DNA of 64,000 bases from Chamaelirium japonicum. Taxonomy: Eukaryota > Streptophyta > Magnoliopsida > Liliales > Melanthiaceae. Each line of letters begins with the position of its first letter. Positions within the stretch are counted from its first letter, which is position 1. The DNA lies in assembly GCA_947650365.1 (NCBI GenBank), contig CANTAL010000137.1, positions 744,001-808,000 of the forward strand, read 5' to 3'. The position numbers were made by a program, and so were the translations under genes. Shown in pieces: positions 10,201 to 20,581 of this stretch. Under the pieces are notes generated by a model. The model was not told the DNA's origin and made no database searches. It saw only the letters and a program-made list of their open reading frames with translations.

Positions 10201-12491
10201 GAATGAATTAGAATGGATCGTACGAATGAATTAGAATGGATACATTCGTGCGAATGAATTAGAATGGATACATTCGTGCGAAAGAATTAGAATAGATCGT
10301 ATGAATGAATTAGAATGGATCCTATGAATGAATTAGAATGGATCGTGCGAATGAATTAGAATGGATCGTACGAATGAATTAGAATGGATCGTGCTAATGA
10401 ATTAGAATTGATCGAACGAATGAATTAGCAAGGATCATGCTAATGAATTAGAATGGATCGTATGAATGAATTAGAATGGATCAAATGAATGAATTAGAAT
10501 GGTTACATTCATGCGAATGAATTAGAATGGATCGTACGAATGGATTAGAATGGATCGTACGAATGGATTAGAATGGATACATTCGAACGAATGAATTAGA
10601 ATGGAACGTACGAATGAATTAGAATGGATCATACGAATAAATTAGAATGGATACATTCGTCCGAATGAATTAGAATGGATCATACGAATGAGTAAGAATG
10701 GATCGTACGAATGAAATAGAATAGATTGTACGAATGAATTAGAATGGATCGTGCGAATGATTTAGAATGGATCGTACGAATGAATTAGAATGGATCGTAC
10801 GAATGAATTAGAATGGATCGTGCGAATGAATTCGAATGGATCGTACGAATAAATTAGAATGGATACCTTTGTGCAAATGAATTAGAATGGATCGTATGAA
10901 TGAATTAGAATGGATCGTATGAGTGAATTAGAACGGATAGTACGAATGAAGTAGAATGGATCGTATGAATGAATTAGAATGGATACATTCGTGCGAATGA
11001 ATTAGAATGGATCGTATGAATGAATTAGAATAGATTGTGCGAATGAATTAGAATGGATCGTACGAATGAATTAGAATGGATACATTCGTGCGAATAAATT
11101 AGAATGGATCGTACGAATGAATTAGAATGGATCGTGTGAAAGAATTAGAATGGATTGAATGAATGAATTAGAATAGATCGTATGAATGAATTAGAATGGA
11201 TCGTACGAATGAATTAGAATGGATCGTACGAATGAATTAGAATGGATACATTCGTGCGAATTAATTAGAATAGATATATTCGTGCGAAAGAATTAGAATA
11301 GATCGTATGAATGAATTAGAATGGATCCTATGAATGAATTAGAATGGATCGTGCGAATGAATTAGAATGGATCGTACGAATGAATTAGAATGGATCGTGT
11401 GAAAGAATTAGAATGGATCGTACGAATGAATTAGAATGGATCGTGCGAATGAATTAGAATGGATCGTACGAATGAATTAGAATGGATACATTTGTGCGAA
11501 TGAATTAGAATGGATCGTATGAATGAATTAGAATGGATCATACGAATGAATTAGAATGGATCGTGTGAAAGAATTAGAATGGATTGTACGAATGAATTAG
11601 AATGGATCGTGCGAATGAATTAGAATGGATCGTACGAATGAATTAGAATGGATACATTCGTGCGAATGAATTAGAATGGATCGGACGAATGAATTAGAAT
11701 GGATCGTACGAATGAGTAAGAATGGATCGTACGAATGAAATAGAATAGATCGTACGAATGAATTATAATGGATCGTACGAAGGAATTAGAATGGATCGTA
11801 TGAATGAATTAGAATGGATATATTCGTGCAAATGAATTAGAATGGATCGTATGAATGTATTAGAATGGATCGTATGAGTGAATTATAATGGATCGTACGA
11901 ATGAATTAGAATGGATCGTATGAATGAATTAGAATGGATACATTCATGTGAATGAATTAGAATGGATCGTATGAAGGAATTAGAATGGATCGTGCGAATG
12001 AATAAGAATGGATCGTAAGAATGAATTAGAATGGATATATTTGTGCGAATGAATTAGAATGGATCGTATGAATGAATTAGAATGGATCGTACGAATGAAT
12101 TAGAATGGATCGTGCGAATGAATTAGAATGGATCGTACGAATGAATTAGAATGGATCGTACGAATGAACTAGAATGGATACATTCGTGCGAATGAATTAG
12201 AATGGATCGTACGAATGAATTAGAATGGATCTTACGAATGAATTAGAATGGATCGTACGAATGAATTAGAATGGATCGTACGAATGAATTAGAATGGATC
12301 TTACGAATGAATTAGAATGGGTTGTACGAATAAATTAGAATGGATCGTATGAATGGTTTAGAATGGATACATTCGTGCGAATGAATTAGAATGGATCGGA
12401 CGAATGAATTAGAATGGATCGTACGAATGAATTAGAATGGATCAAATGAATGAATTAGAATGGTTACATTCATGCGAATGAATTAGAATGG

Positions 12492-12723
12492 TTATCATGA
12501 TGAGGTGACCAACCTGATCATAGCTGCGAACTTATTTAGGTTATACGGGACCAATCCACTTAGTCTTCAACTCAGTGGACTACCATATAACCAGGGCTCT
12601 CTATTCCCTAAAGAACACGTAACTATGTTACGCACCTATATGCATCTCATATAATAATAACTATCAATCTTTATTAGACCATCACATAAAGTTTTACAAG
12701 CTTAGAACACATCAATCCCAACA
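12492..12723 (-). repeat. Partial left LTR of the copia element
   Basis: This matches 20350-20581 over its whole 232 bp with 5 differences and no length change. It carries the LTR terminus beginning TGTTGGGATTG on the minus strand, next to the polypurine tract. Its outer boundary abuts F-strand satellite. Confidence 0.95.
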
Positions 12724-12733
12724 ATCTCCCACT
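12724..12733 (-). other. Polypurine tract
   Basis: On the minus strand AGTGGGAGAT lies immediately before the LTR start TGTTGGG. This is the expected position and composition for the plus-strand primer in copia reverse transcription. Confidence 0.85.
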
Positions 12734-12860
12734 TGGTCTAGCGAAGCAAAACGGTTTTGACTCCCATCGCATCCACATGTCGCTCGAATGCCTTGGTAGG
12801 TATTGCCTTTGTGAAAGGATCAGCAACATTATCTGTAGATGCAATCTGTGTCACCGCTAC

Positions 12861-13730
12861 TCACCCTTGCTTTTGAAACTGTCGAATCAAGTGGAACTTG
12901 CGCTCGATGTGCTTCCCCTTTTGGTGATGTCTTGGCTCCTTTGCTTGTGCTACCGCCCCACTATTGTCGCAGTAAAGCACAATAGGTAACTGGGCCTCTG
13001 GTACGCACCCCAAATCTGTAAGGAATTTCTTGAGCCATACCGCCTCTTTGGCTGCCTCGCACGCTGCAACGTACTCAGCCTCTGTGGTAGAGTCTGCGAT
13101 GCATTTCTGCTTCACACTCTGCCAACTAACCGCTGCTCCTCCTAACATAAACACAAAACCTGATGTCGACTTTCTGGATTCCAAATCTGACATAAAGTCA
13201 GAATCAGTGTATCCAATCGGCATCAGTTCTTGTGCAGTGTAAACCAACTCATAGTCCCTTGTTCTACGAAGGTACTTGAGTATACACTTCACAGCTGTCC
13301 AGTGATCTGGGCCCGGATTCGACTGAAACCGACCCATCATTCCTACTGCGAAACAGATATCAGGCCTTGTACAATGCATAGCATACATTAGACTACCTAA
13401 TGCCGAAGCATAAGGTATCTTCTGCATTTCTGCTCTCTCCTCAGGTGTCTTAGGACATTGATCCTTAGACAGTTTTACGCCATGTCTAAATGGCACAAAA
13501 CCCTTCTTGGAGTTTTGCATGTCAAATCTAGCCATAACCTTATCTATATACGCAGCTTGTGATAGCGAGAGAATCCTGTTCTGGTGATCACGTGTTACCT
13601 TGATCCCCAAAACATAACTCGCTTCACCTAGGTCTTTCATATCGAACTGTGTTGACAACCAGACCTTTACCGTTGACAATGTTCCTACATCATTTCCAAT
13701 GAGTAGAATATCGTCTACGTAAAGTATCAA
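12861..13730 (-). mobile_element. Copia RT end and RNase H region (fossil part)
   Basis: The minus-strand translation begins with the reverse transcriptase catalytic motif YVDDILLIG. It continues through the copia-typical FDMKDLGEASYVLGI and LSQAAYIDKVMARF segments, then GSLMYAMHCTRPDICFAVG. The RNase H part follows with YTDSDF, SRKSTSGFVFMLGG, SWQSVKQKCIADSTTEAEY and HIERKFHLIR. These are textbook copia pol features (RVT_2 followed by RNase H). It is one part of the broken element above. Confidence 0.95.
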
Positions 13731-14339
13731 ATATACTACTGTGGTCTTATCAGTCCTCTTGTATACACATGGTTCATCCTTGTTTTGAGTAAATCCATAC
13801 GACTAGATTGCCTGATCAAAACGGATGTTCCAACTTCTAGATGCTTGCTTTAGTCCATAAATGGACTTCTGCAACTTGCAAACTAGATGTTCCTGACCCT
13901 CTGACTCAAAGCCTGGTGGCTGAATCATATAAATGTCTTCTTCCAAATTTCCATTGAGGAATGCTGTCTTGATATCTATTTGCCAGATCTCCTAGTTGTA
14001 ATGGGCTGCAATGGATAGGAGGATCCGAATAGACTTTATCATAGCTACCGGCGAGAAGGTTTCGGCAAAGTCGATCCCTTCTCTCTGGGTATAACCCTTG
14101 GCAACTAATCTAGCTTTATAAGTCTCTATTGTACCATCGGATCCTCTCTTCTTCTTATACACCTACTTACACCCAATAGGTTTAATATTAGATGATGGTG
14201 TAACAAGAGTCCAGACTGCGTTATGGGACATTGATTCAATTTCTGCCTCCATAGCCTTTTGCCAGTCAGAGCTATCAGAAGCTCCCACTGCCTCATCGTA
14301 GCTCAGTGGGTCATCCTCCTGACCCTCTGGATCAACCAA
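13731..14339 (-). mobile_element. Copia reverse transcriptase N-terminal region (fossil part)
   Basis: On the minus strand this region encodes recognisable reverse transcriptase pieces such as [48 protein letters not shown] and IYGLKQA. These are hallmark motifs of the copia RVT_2 domain. This stretch carries several of the element's breaks. Confidence 0.85.
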
Positions 14340-14894
14340 TTAGGTTTCTCTATAGTATCTGTCAGGAGCTCTGATGTTTCTCCCACTGTGATAAGGTGGT
14401 GGTGGTGTTACAGGATTAATAGGTTCTACAGTATCTAGTATATTATTATCTGTAATGTCAGCTCCCACTATGCTTTCGGATGCGCTCTCTGATCTAGTAC
14501 CCAGTAGCTCATCCAGAACTACCTTACTAGCAGGCTTGTGGTCCATAATATAATCATGTTCTAGGAAAATGGCATTCGTTGAAACGATTACCTTCTTTTC
14601 CTCAGGATCATAAAATAGCCCACCTTTAGTCTCTTTGGGATACCTTACAAACATACATGCTTTGGACTTTGGCTCTATCTTTTCCCTCTTGTCTATCCGC
14701 ACATGTGCAGGACATCCCCATATTCTGAAATGCTGTAGTGTTGGCTTTTGCCTTGACCACAGTTCTCTAGGGGTCTGAGGCACTGATTTAGATGGAACGT
14801 GGTTCAGAACATATACTGCTGTCTGAAGGGCATATCCCCAAAAGGTCATTGGTAAACAGGCATAACTCATCATTCTTCGAACCATGTCCAACAA
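14340..14894 (-). mobile_element. Copia integrase C-terminal region (fossil part)
   Basis: The minus-strand translation includes the integrase C-terminal pattern WGYALQTAVYVLNHVPSKS, FRIWGCPAHVRI, KACMFVRYPKETKGG and IFLEHDYI. An acidic/proline linker and the YHSGRNIRAPDRYY segment that precedes reverse transcriptase follow. The order and motifs match plant copia pol. Confidence 0.92.
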
Positions 14895-14927
14895 GGTTCG
14901 ATTCCTTCTCTCAGAGACTCCATTCTG

Positions 14928-15659
14928 TTATGGGGTACCTGGAGCAGTTAACTGGGATGTTATCCCATGCTCCACCAAATACTCAAGGAACTCGTCAGAT
15001 AGGTATTCGCCTCCTCGATCAGATCGAAGGGTTTTTATACATTTACCTGTCTGCTTTTCTACTTCAGCCCTGAACTCTTTGAACATGTCAAAGGATTCCG
15101 ACTTCCGATGCATAAGGTAAATGTAACCATATCTTGAGTAATCATCTGTAAAAGTGATGAAGTACTCATGGCCTCCTATCGCCTTGACGCTCATGGGTCC
15201 ATATACATCTGAATGGATTAACTCCAATACCTCAGTAGCTCTCACTCCTTGGCCTTTGAAGGCCCTCTTGGTCATCTTGCCTTCTAGGCAGGATTCACAG
15301 GTGGGAAGGATCTCCGTAGGATCTGTTTCCAGAAGCCCGGCCTTTACCAATCTATGGATCCTATCTAATGCAATATGCCCAAGCCGTAAGTGCCACAATT
15401 GGGTTAAATTCTCCGAAGGTTTCTTACGCTTAGATGAATTAACATTAAATACTGAAGTTATTATGTTATCTTTCTCAAATTTAGGACTGACAATATAGAG
15501 ATGATTCTGAACCATTCCTCTTATTATAAAAGTTCCATTCAGTTTTAAAGACACACCAGATGTATCAAAATAAACTGAATAACCTTCGTTAACTAAAGAA
15601 GAAACATAAATTAAGTTACGTCTCAAGGATGGTACATAAAAGACATCTCTAAGAGTCAA
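14928..15659 (-). mobile_element. Copia GAG-pre-integrase and integrase core (fossil part)
   Basis: The minus-strand translation shows LWHLRLGHIALDRIHRL and CESCLEGKMTKRAF, the HHCC zinc-binding region of integrase. The catalytic core follows with D in IHSDVYGPM, D in FTDDYSRYGYIYLM and E in SDRGGEYLS, the D,D-E triad region. An upstream segment (VPSLRRNLIYVSSL) is the usual lead-in from protease. Identity is not in doubt. Confidence 0.95.
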
Positions 15660-15662
15660 AGT

Positions 15663-16736
15663 CTAATTATTCGAAAAACTAAGAGTAACATCTCCTATAG
15701 CTTCAGCAGCAGCCACGGCCTCAGTTCCCATGCTAAAGGTCACCTCTCCATCAAGCAACCTTCTGCTTTCCCGAAACCCCTGAAGAGAGTTACAGGCATG
15801 GTTAGTGGATCCTGAATCCACAATCCAACTAGCAAAAGAACTATTACTTGAAAGAAATGATTCAACAACTAAGAGTTGTAAATTACCTTCTCCAGCATTC
15901 TGAGGCTTCTTGCAGTCCTTCTTCCAATGACCCTTCTGGCCACACCGGAAACACTTCGTGCCCGGTTTCTTTGATTCTCCAGACCCAGAGGCCCCATCAG
16001 AGTCCTGCACAGGCGCTGACTTAGGTTTCTTCTTATGTTTCTTGCCTTGAGGTTTACCAAGCTTCTTGAAGGATCTGTGTTGCACGTGAAGTGCTTCGCC
16101 CTTCTGCTTGAAGCCATCCTCAGCTGCTTGGAGAGCTCCCAGAAGCTCTGCATTTGTCATAGCCAACTTGTTCAAATTAAAGTTGGTGACAAAGCCTTCA
16201 AAGGCTCCAGACAGTGACGAGAGGAAGATGTCTGTCATCACCTCGCCTTCTAGCACAATGTTCATGGTCGCTAGTTCATTCTGGAACCCAAACATTTTCA
16301 TCATGTGTTCCCGAACCAGCGTCCCATTGGACATCTTAGTACCGACGAGTTTCTTGATGGTAAGGTATCGCGTAACGTGATTGTGACCTTCAAACATCTC
16401 CTTCAAATACAACATCATGTCAGAAGCGTCGGGCATCTCCTCGACTTGCTTCTGCAGAGTTGTTTGCAAGGATGCTATAATATAGCATTTATATAACTCA
16501 TTAGATTCCTTCCAGTCAGTGAATGCCTTTAACTGTGCCTCTGTGGCGTTGGGTCCTGGCAAATCTGGCTCAGGGTCATTCAGAGCTGACATGTGTTTAC
16601 CTATCCTTAAGACTAGGTACAGGTTGCGCTTCCAGTCCTCATAGTTGGGACCGGTAAGTTTGTGGTCATTTAGGATAGCGGACAGGGGGTCTAACTTGGT
16701 CATCTGAAAATAAAAGACTGAATATATGAGATGCAA
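15663..16736 (-). mobile_element. Copia gag and start of protease (fossil part)
   Basis: The likely gag start is the Met of MTKLDPLSAIL, near 16700, because copia gag commonly opens this way with LTGPNYEDWKRNLYLVL just after. The UBN2-type gag body includes SLSGAFEGFVTNFN. A basic stretch leads to the CCHC zinc knuckle CFRCGQKGHWKKDC, which binds RNA in the particle. The segment ends with the aspartic protease motif WIVDSGSTNHAC. It is part of the broken element. Confidence 0.95.
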
Positions 16737-18435
16737 GAAAACTTATTTTTATGGATTTTTAAAACAAGCTAATTATATCCATATGACAACGCTACCCTCA
16801 AGCGAAACTATCTCTATGGATTAATTAACCATATATGTAAGATCTCGGAGTAGGCTATACCTGTCCGAGGGGGCAATGTGCAGGTCTTTCGCTTACATGG
16901 GTCTTTCCCTTGACCCTATCCAAATCTGCCAACTACGGGCTTTGATGGACCATGGTTATCATTTGGCCAGTACCACGTGATCACCGTTGTCTTCGCAACG
17001 AATACCTCACGCGTACTTAGGATGCTTACCCACGAGCTTAGGCAATTACGGTACGGGAATTCTAACGGCCCCCACGAGGGTGAGTAAAGCCTGAACACTT
17101 GGCACCGTAATCGCTATATCCCGAAGGAGATCACTAAGTAGCTTGGCATAGAAAAACACAGCTCTCACCCGAGGGGGTTGTTGAGTTATGCCCTTCCACC
17201 CGAGTACGAAGTGATTAGCCGTGGAGGCCAGAGGATCTCTAAAAGTCCTCTATCACATCCCTTATAAATATATGAGGGTTATTTTGCGAGTATGAATTTA
17301 TGCAAATGCAAAGGTAGCGACCTCCTATATACTAGACCCTGCTCACACCATGCTCCTACTAGCGTTCAAGCCTTTCGCCTAGCATTAATCACTCTCGGAA
17401 TATCATAGTCCCTTCCTCAAGTGGATTTCTCCATTCAAGGGTCACATTACATATTCCAAGAGTATCGATGCTTTGCAAAATTGGTTATCACGCTAATGCT
17501 CTGGAGCTAATCCTAGAGTCAAACTCACTGGAAAGGACTCCCACTAGTCATGGCGCCTCGCTTATAGATTTGACAATTGATGTTCAATGGATCTCCATCT
17601 CATCTTTGATTTCGATGCTGGCCAAATAGGCACACCCGACTAATCGGGTGCTAACCTAATGGTGGCATAACCATATGTGATGGGATCTCACTAATATCAA
17701 AAGTCAACTAAATAATAGGCGTCATCTAGCGGGATCCTATCCTCAAACAGTCGCTTGGACCGGAGGGGAAAGGCATCCCTCTGAAAACTGATAATCACAT
17801 TATCTCATCGGGGTTCGATATGAAGCATAAAGAACTAATTAAAGAAAGCAACCATTTAAACTGAATTAAGTTCAGGGTCCGACCCCTGAACCTAATTAGC
17901 AAAGCGCAGGCCTCTAGCTTTCTTCGCAAGGTTCCTCGGTCCGGCTCCTTCGTCACGCTCGCGAACACTTTGCCGGATCGTCTTCATCCTCCAGGGTTCC
18001 ACTTTCGCTCCTGATGGTGGATTTCTTTGGCATAATTTTCTTCTCGATCTGTAACCGAAAAAGTCTAGTACGCTTCGAGCAAGTGCTCGCTCGTACACAA
18101 TTTCCTAGAAAGAAAAGAAAACACACCTAGGAAAAGGCCATGAGAAACCGAGGATGGTCAACCCCCATCACTCGCCCAATCTAAGGCTCAATTACATATC
18201 CACACACAGAAAGTAAATCCAGACAATTGCTAACTCGGGGTCTGACCCCCGGTAGCAAGCATAAAGCATAGATATAGATTTTTTATAGCGGCGCCCTGCA
18301 AGAATGATTAATAGAACAAGCACAATCTATACATATGCATGATCTAAGCGTAAGAACCACGATGATCTCACGCATTCATCATGCGCACACATGTTGGTTT
18401 CATGAAAAAAATGTGAAACGCACACCACTAATGCG
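16737..18435 (-). other. Long leader of the copia element
   Basis: About 1.7 kb lies between the primer binding site and gag. It contains only short chance frames and no recognisable protein. Leaders of this length are longer than in compact copia elements such as Tnt1. I see no embedded host gene fragment. Confidence 0.7.
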
Positions 18436-18447
18436 GCTCTGATACCA
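18436..18447 (-). other. Primer binding site, initiator Met-tRNA type
   Basis: The minus strand reads TGGTATCAGAGC, complementary to the 3' end of plant initiator Met-tRNA, two bases from the LTR end (CCAACA). This is the standard plant copia primer site and confirms both the LTR boundary and the element's direction. Confidence 0.95.
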
Positions 18448-18449
18448 AT

Positions 18450-20581
18450 TGTTGGAAGTTAATCCGGGTCAGAGGCTCGCAGCGGAAGCGATTTGGCGGT
18501 CGAAAGACCGTTCATGGTGCACGTTACACTATTTAAACTTTCATGGAAACTAATCTATATATGTGTGCATGTGTATGCACGAGAATCGAAAACCCCTAAC
18601 GGCAATCTAGCGTAATGATTAACTAGCATGCATGCAAATCATAATGCTCGCTAGATCTACATGTTAGATTACACATACCTTTCGTACGGATCTTTTAACC
18701 GCGGAGAATTGTCTTCTTTGTCGATGGAGACGGAAGATCGTTCGCGAAGATGCCGATGGTAAGAATGGAGATGTTGCCTTCTTGTTTACCCGATCTCACA
18801 CGATGCACGGAACATCGCTCTCGGATCTCTGAGTGCCTCCGAAGAACAACCCTTCTCCTTCTTCAGAACTCCACGCGAGGAAGACGAAGTAGCAAGCGGG
18901 AAACGGGGGATTGAATAGGGAGAGAACTAGAGAGATTAGAGAGAGAGGGGGTTCGGTTTTGCATCCATGGGGCCGGTGCCCCATAGGTCCTTTTATAGGG
19001 CCGGCCTACCCTCTTGGATAAGGATCCAAGGGGATAAAGACCTCCCACGATTATCTCTCCATTATCTCCTTTTTATCTCTCCGCGTATTTATCCGTTTTC
19101 CCACTTTTTAGGGCTCGATCTTAATCGTTTTATCGCCCCATCCCTATCTATATGGCCAGCCTTATAGATGAGGGATTCTTATCCCTACATCATAGGGCCG
19201 GCCCTAGCAAGGTGCCTCACTACTAGGGTCGGCCAACAGTGAGGTCCGACAGAGTGAGGTTTTTACCAAAAACGCCCCGACGCCTCATTTTGACCATTTC
19301 TAGCGTGCGATACCTAGCGGCCACTTCTTAAGTGATCTTTACTAGTTACCTACTATTAACTGAGGCCACCGGAGGGTGCCTCTAGCAAAGTCAACTAGTC
19401 AACTCGTAACATACCCCGGTGCATCGCACCTATGCAGCGAAGTTCACTTATGGCTAGGGATTACTACATGCGACTCTGCACTAGTCTCGGGCTCAACCCT
19501 TAGTACTCGTATGTAGTTACGCATCTACCGTGCTCTAGTGCCAAGCACACACGGAGCGTATACTTCTTTCTTCCTCATGCTTATGGTATTCCGAGGAGAC
19601 GGTTCAAGAACCGTATATAATGTTGATAAGGTGGAACCATCAGGGACCGGGATTCATGGCTTCCAACTCAAGCTCGATCGACACACTACCCGAGTGTACC
19701 ATCGATCCTCTGAGCTCGAGTTAACCTGCGTAGCCACCCAGAGTACGACGCAGGCTGCACTCCAATTCACCCAGACTTACTATGTTCTCCATCATACCCC
19801 TGCTCTCCGCTTAGTAGTGGTAAACCCGCTGTCCCTCCACTTGATGCCATGATTCACTTCGAGCGGTGAAGACTACCGTCAGACTCGAATAATCATATGA
19901 CTTGGTTCCTTCCAGGTTGACCTGTACATCGTACCTCTGATTACCCCGTCGAGTAATCGAACCCGGTCAACAGTCAAACTGATGACCACCAGGCCTGGGT
20001 TTGGTACAGTGTAAGTCACACCAAGGAACGCACCTCCCATCAGGGGTGTGGATGACCTGCAGGAGTGACACGCTAATGCAACGCCAGCCGGGTAACCCAG
20101 TACACCGTGGTTTTGGATCACTGCATATGGATCCTCACACATTGGTGCGCCAAAGCACCACGCAACTGGTTAGTCCATCAGACGTGGTTCCTCAAGGTTT
20201 AGGACCGTTTTACCCTAAGCAGAAACACGGCTTAGTGTACCAATGTCTGCTCACTGATCTGTACACCGTGTTAGTTCCGTTCAGCCACAGACACTGTGCC
20301 TGGTGATGACCATGGTGAAGACATCCCATGAACTGTCATCGCTAACAGCTTATCATGATGAGGCGACCAACCTGATCATAGCTGCGAACTTATTTAGGTT
20401 ATACGGGACCAATCCACTTAGTCTTCAACTCAGTGGACTACCATATAACCATGGCTCTCTGTTCCCTAAAGAACACGTAACTATGTTACGCACCTATATG
20501 CATCTCATATAATAATAACAATCAATCTTTATTAGACCATAACATAAAGTTTTACAAGCTTAGAACACATCAATCCCAACA
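18450..20581 (-). repeat. Full 5' LTR of the copia element (2132 bp)
   Basis: The LTR is bounded by TGTTGG at the left and CCAACA at the right on the plus strand, short inverted ends typical of LTRs. At 2.1 kb it is long for copia. A consensus TATA box at 18991-19000 divides it into a U3 of about 1.58 kb and R plus U5 of about 0.5 kb. The right end abuts R-strand satellite (CCATTCTAATTC) directly. Confidence 0.95.
18989..19001 (-). promoter_or_regulatory. LTR promoter TATA box
   Basis: The minus strand reads GCCCTATAAAAGG, a near-perfect TATA box inside the LTR. It predicts a transcript start near 18965. A weaker TATATAC-like site exists near 19612-19620 but is less consensus. Confidence 0.65.

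Larger units (their letters stand above)
2873..12491. repeat. 23-bp satellite array, section I, with strand switches
   Basis: Tandem 23-bp units (GTACGAATGAATT then AGAATGGATC) are interspersed with 28-bp variants in which GGATC-GTAC is replaced by GGATACATTCGTGC. Reading the AGAATGG strand as F and CCATTCT as R, the order is F to about 4487, R to 4671, F to 5350, R to 6416, F to 6586, R to 7280, F to 8368, R to 9649, then F to 12491. That last F run is the longest in this section. Point differences concentrate in the CGTACG part of the unit, while GAATGAATTAGAATGG is well kept. There is no coding capacity; a 23-bp period rotates frame, so open frames here are repeats of IHSNSFVRSIL-like peptides. 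Confidence 0.97.
12492..20581 (-). mobile_element. Ty1/copia LTR retrotransposon, broken fossil
   Basis: The element is oriented right to left. Its parts, in its own order, are a full LTR at 18450-20581, a primer binding site at 18436-18447, a long leader (16737-18435), gag with the start of protease (about 15663-16736), integrase (about 14400-15660), reverse transcriptase (about 13480-14330), RNase H (about 12861-13240), a polypurine tract (12724-12733) and a partial LTR at 12492-12723. The gag-pol domain order (integrase before reverse transcriptase) defines copia. The long LTR and the protein motifs suggest the Tork/Angela side of plant copia, tentatively. It is broken, with about five or so breaks in the coding part. 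The 232 bp shared by the two LTRs differ at 5 sites (about 2%); at a commonly used grass rate of 1.3e-8 per site per year this would mean an insertion somewhat under a million years old, with a wide error because so little sequence is compared. Confidence 0.96.

Noticed and set aside
2873-12491. CRISPR-like array
   Set aside because: Repeats are contiguous or nearly so, without unique spacers, in a plant-type genome context. It is a satellite.
19605-19625. Alternative LTR TATA box (TATATAC on the minus strand)
   Set aside because: The site near 18989-19001 (CTATAAAAGG) is closer to consensus and gives a more usual R plus U5 length.
19538-20306. Open frames inside the copia LTR
   Set aside because: They lie in the LTR on the strand opposite to the element or in U3, and show no known domain. 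They are chance frames.
12492-20581. Reading the copia element as an active, intact element
   Set aside because: It is broken in several places and one terminal repeat is partial; it is treated as a fossil.
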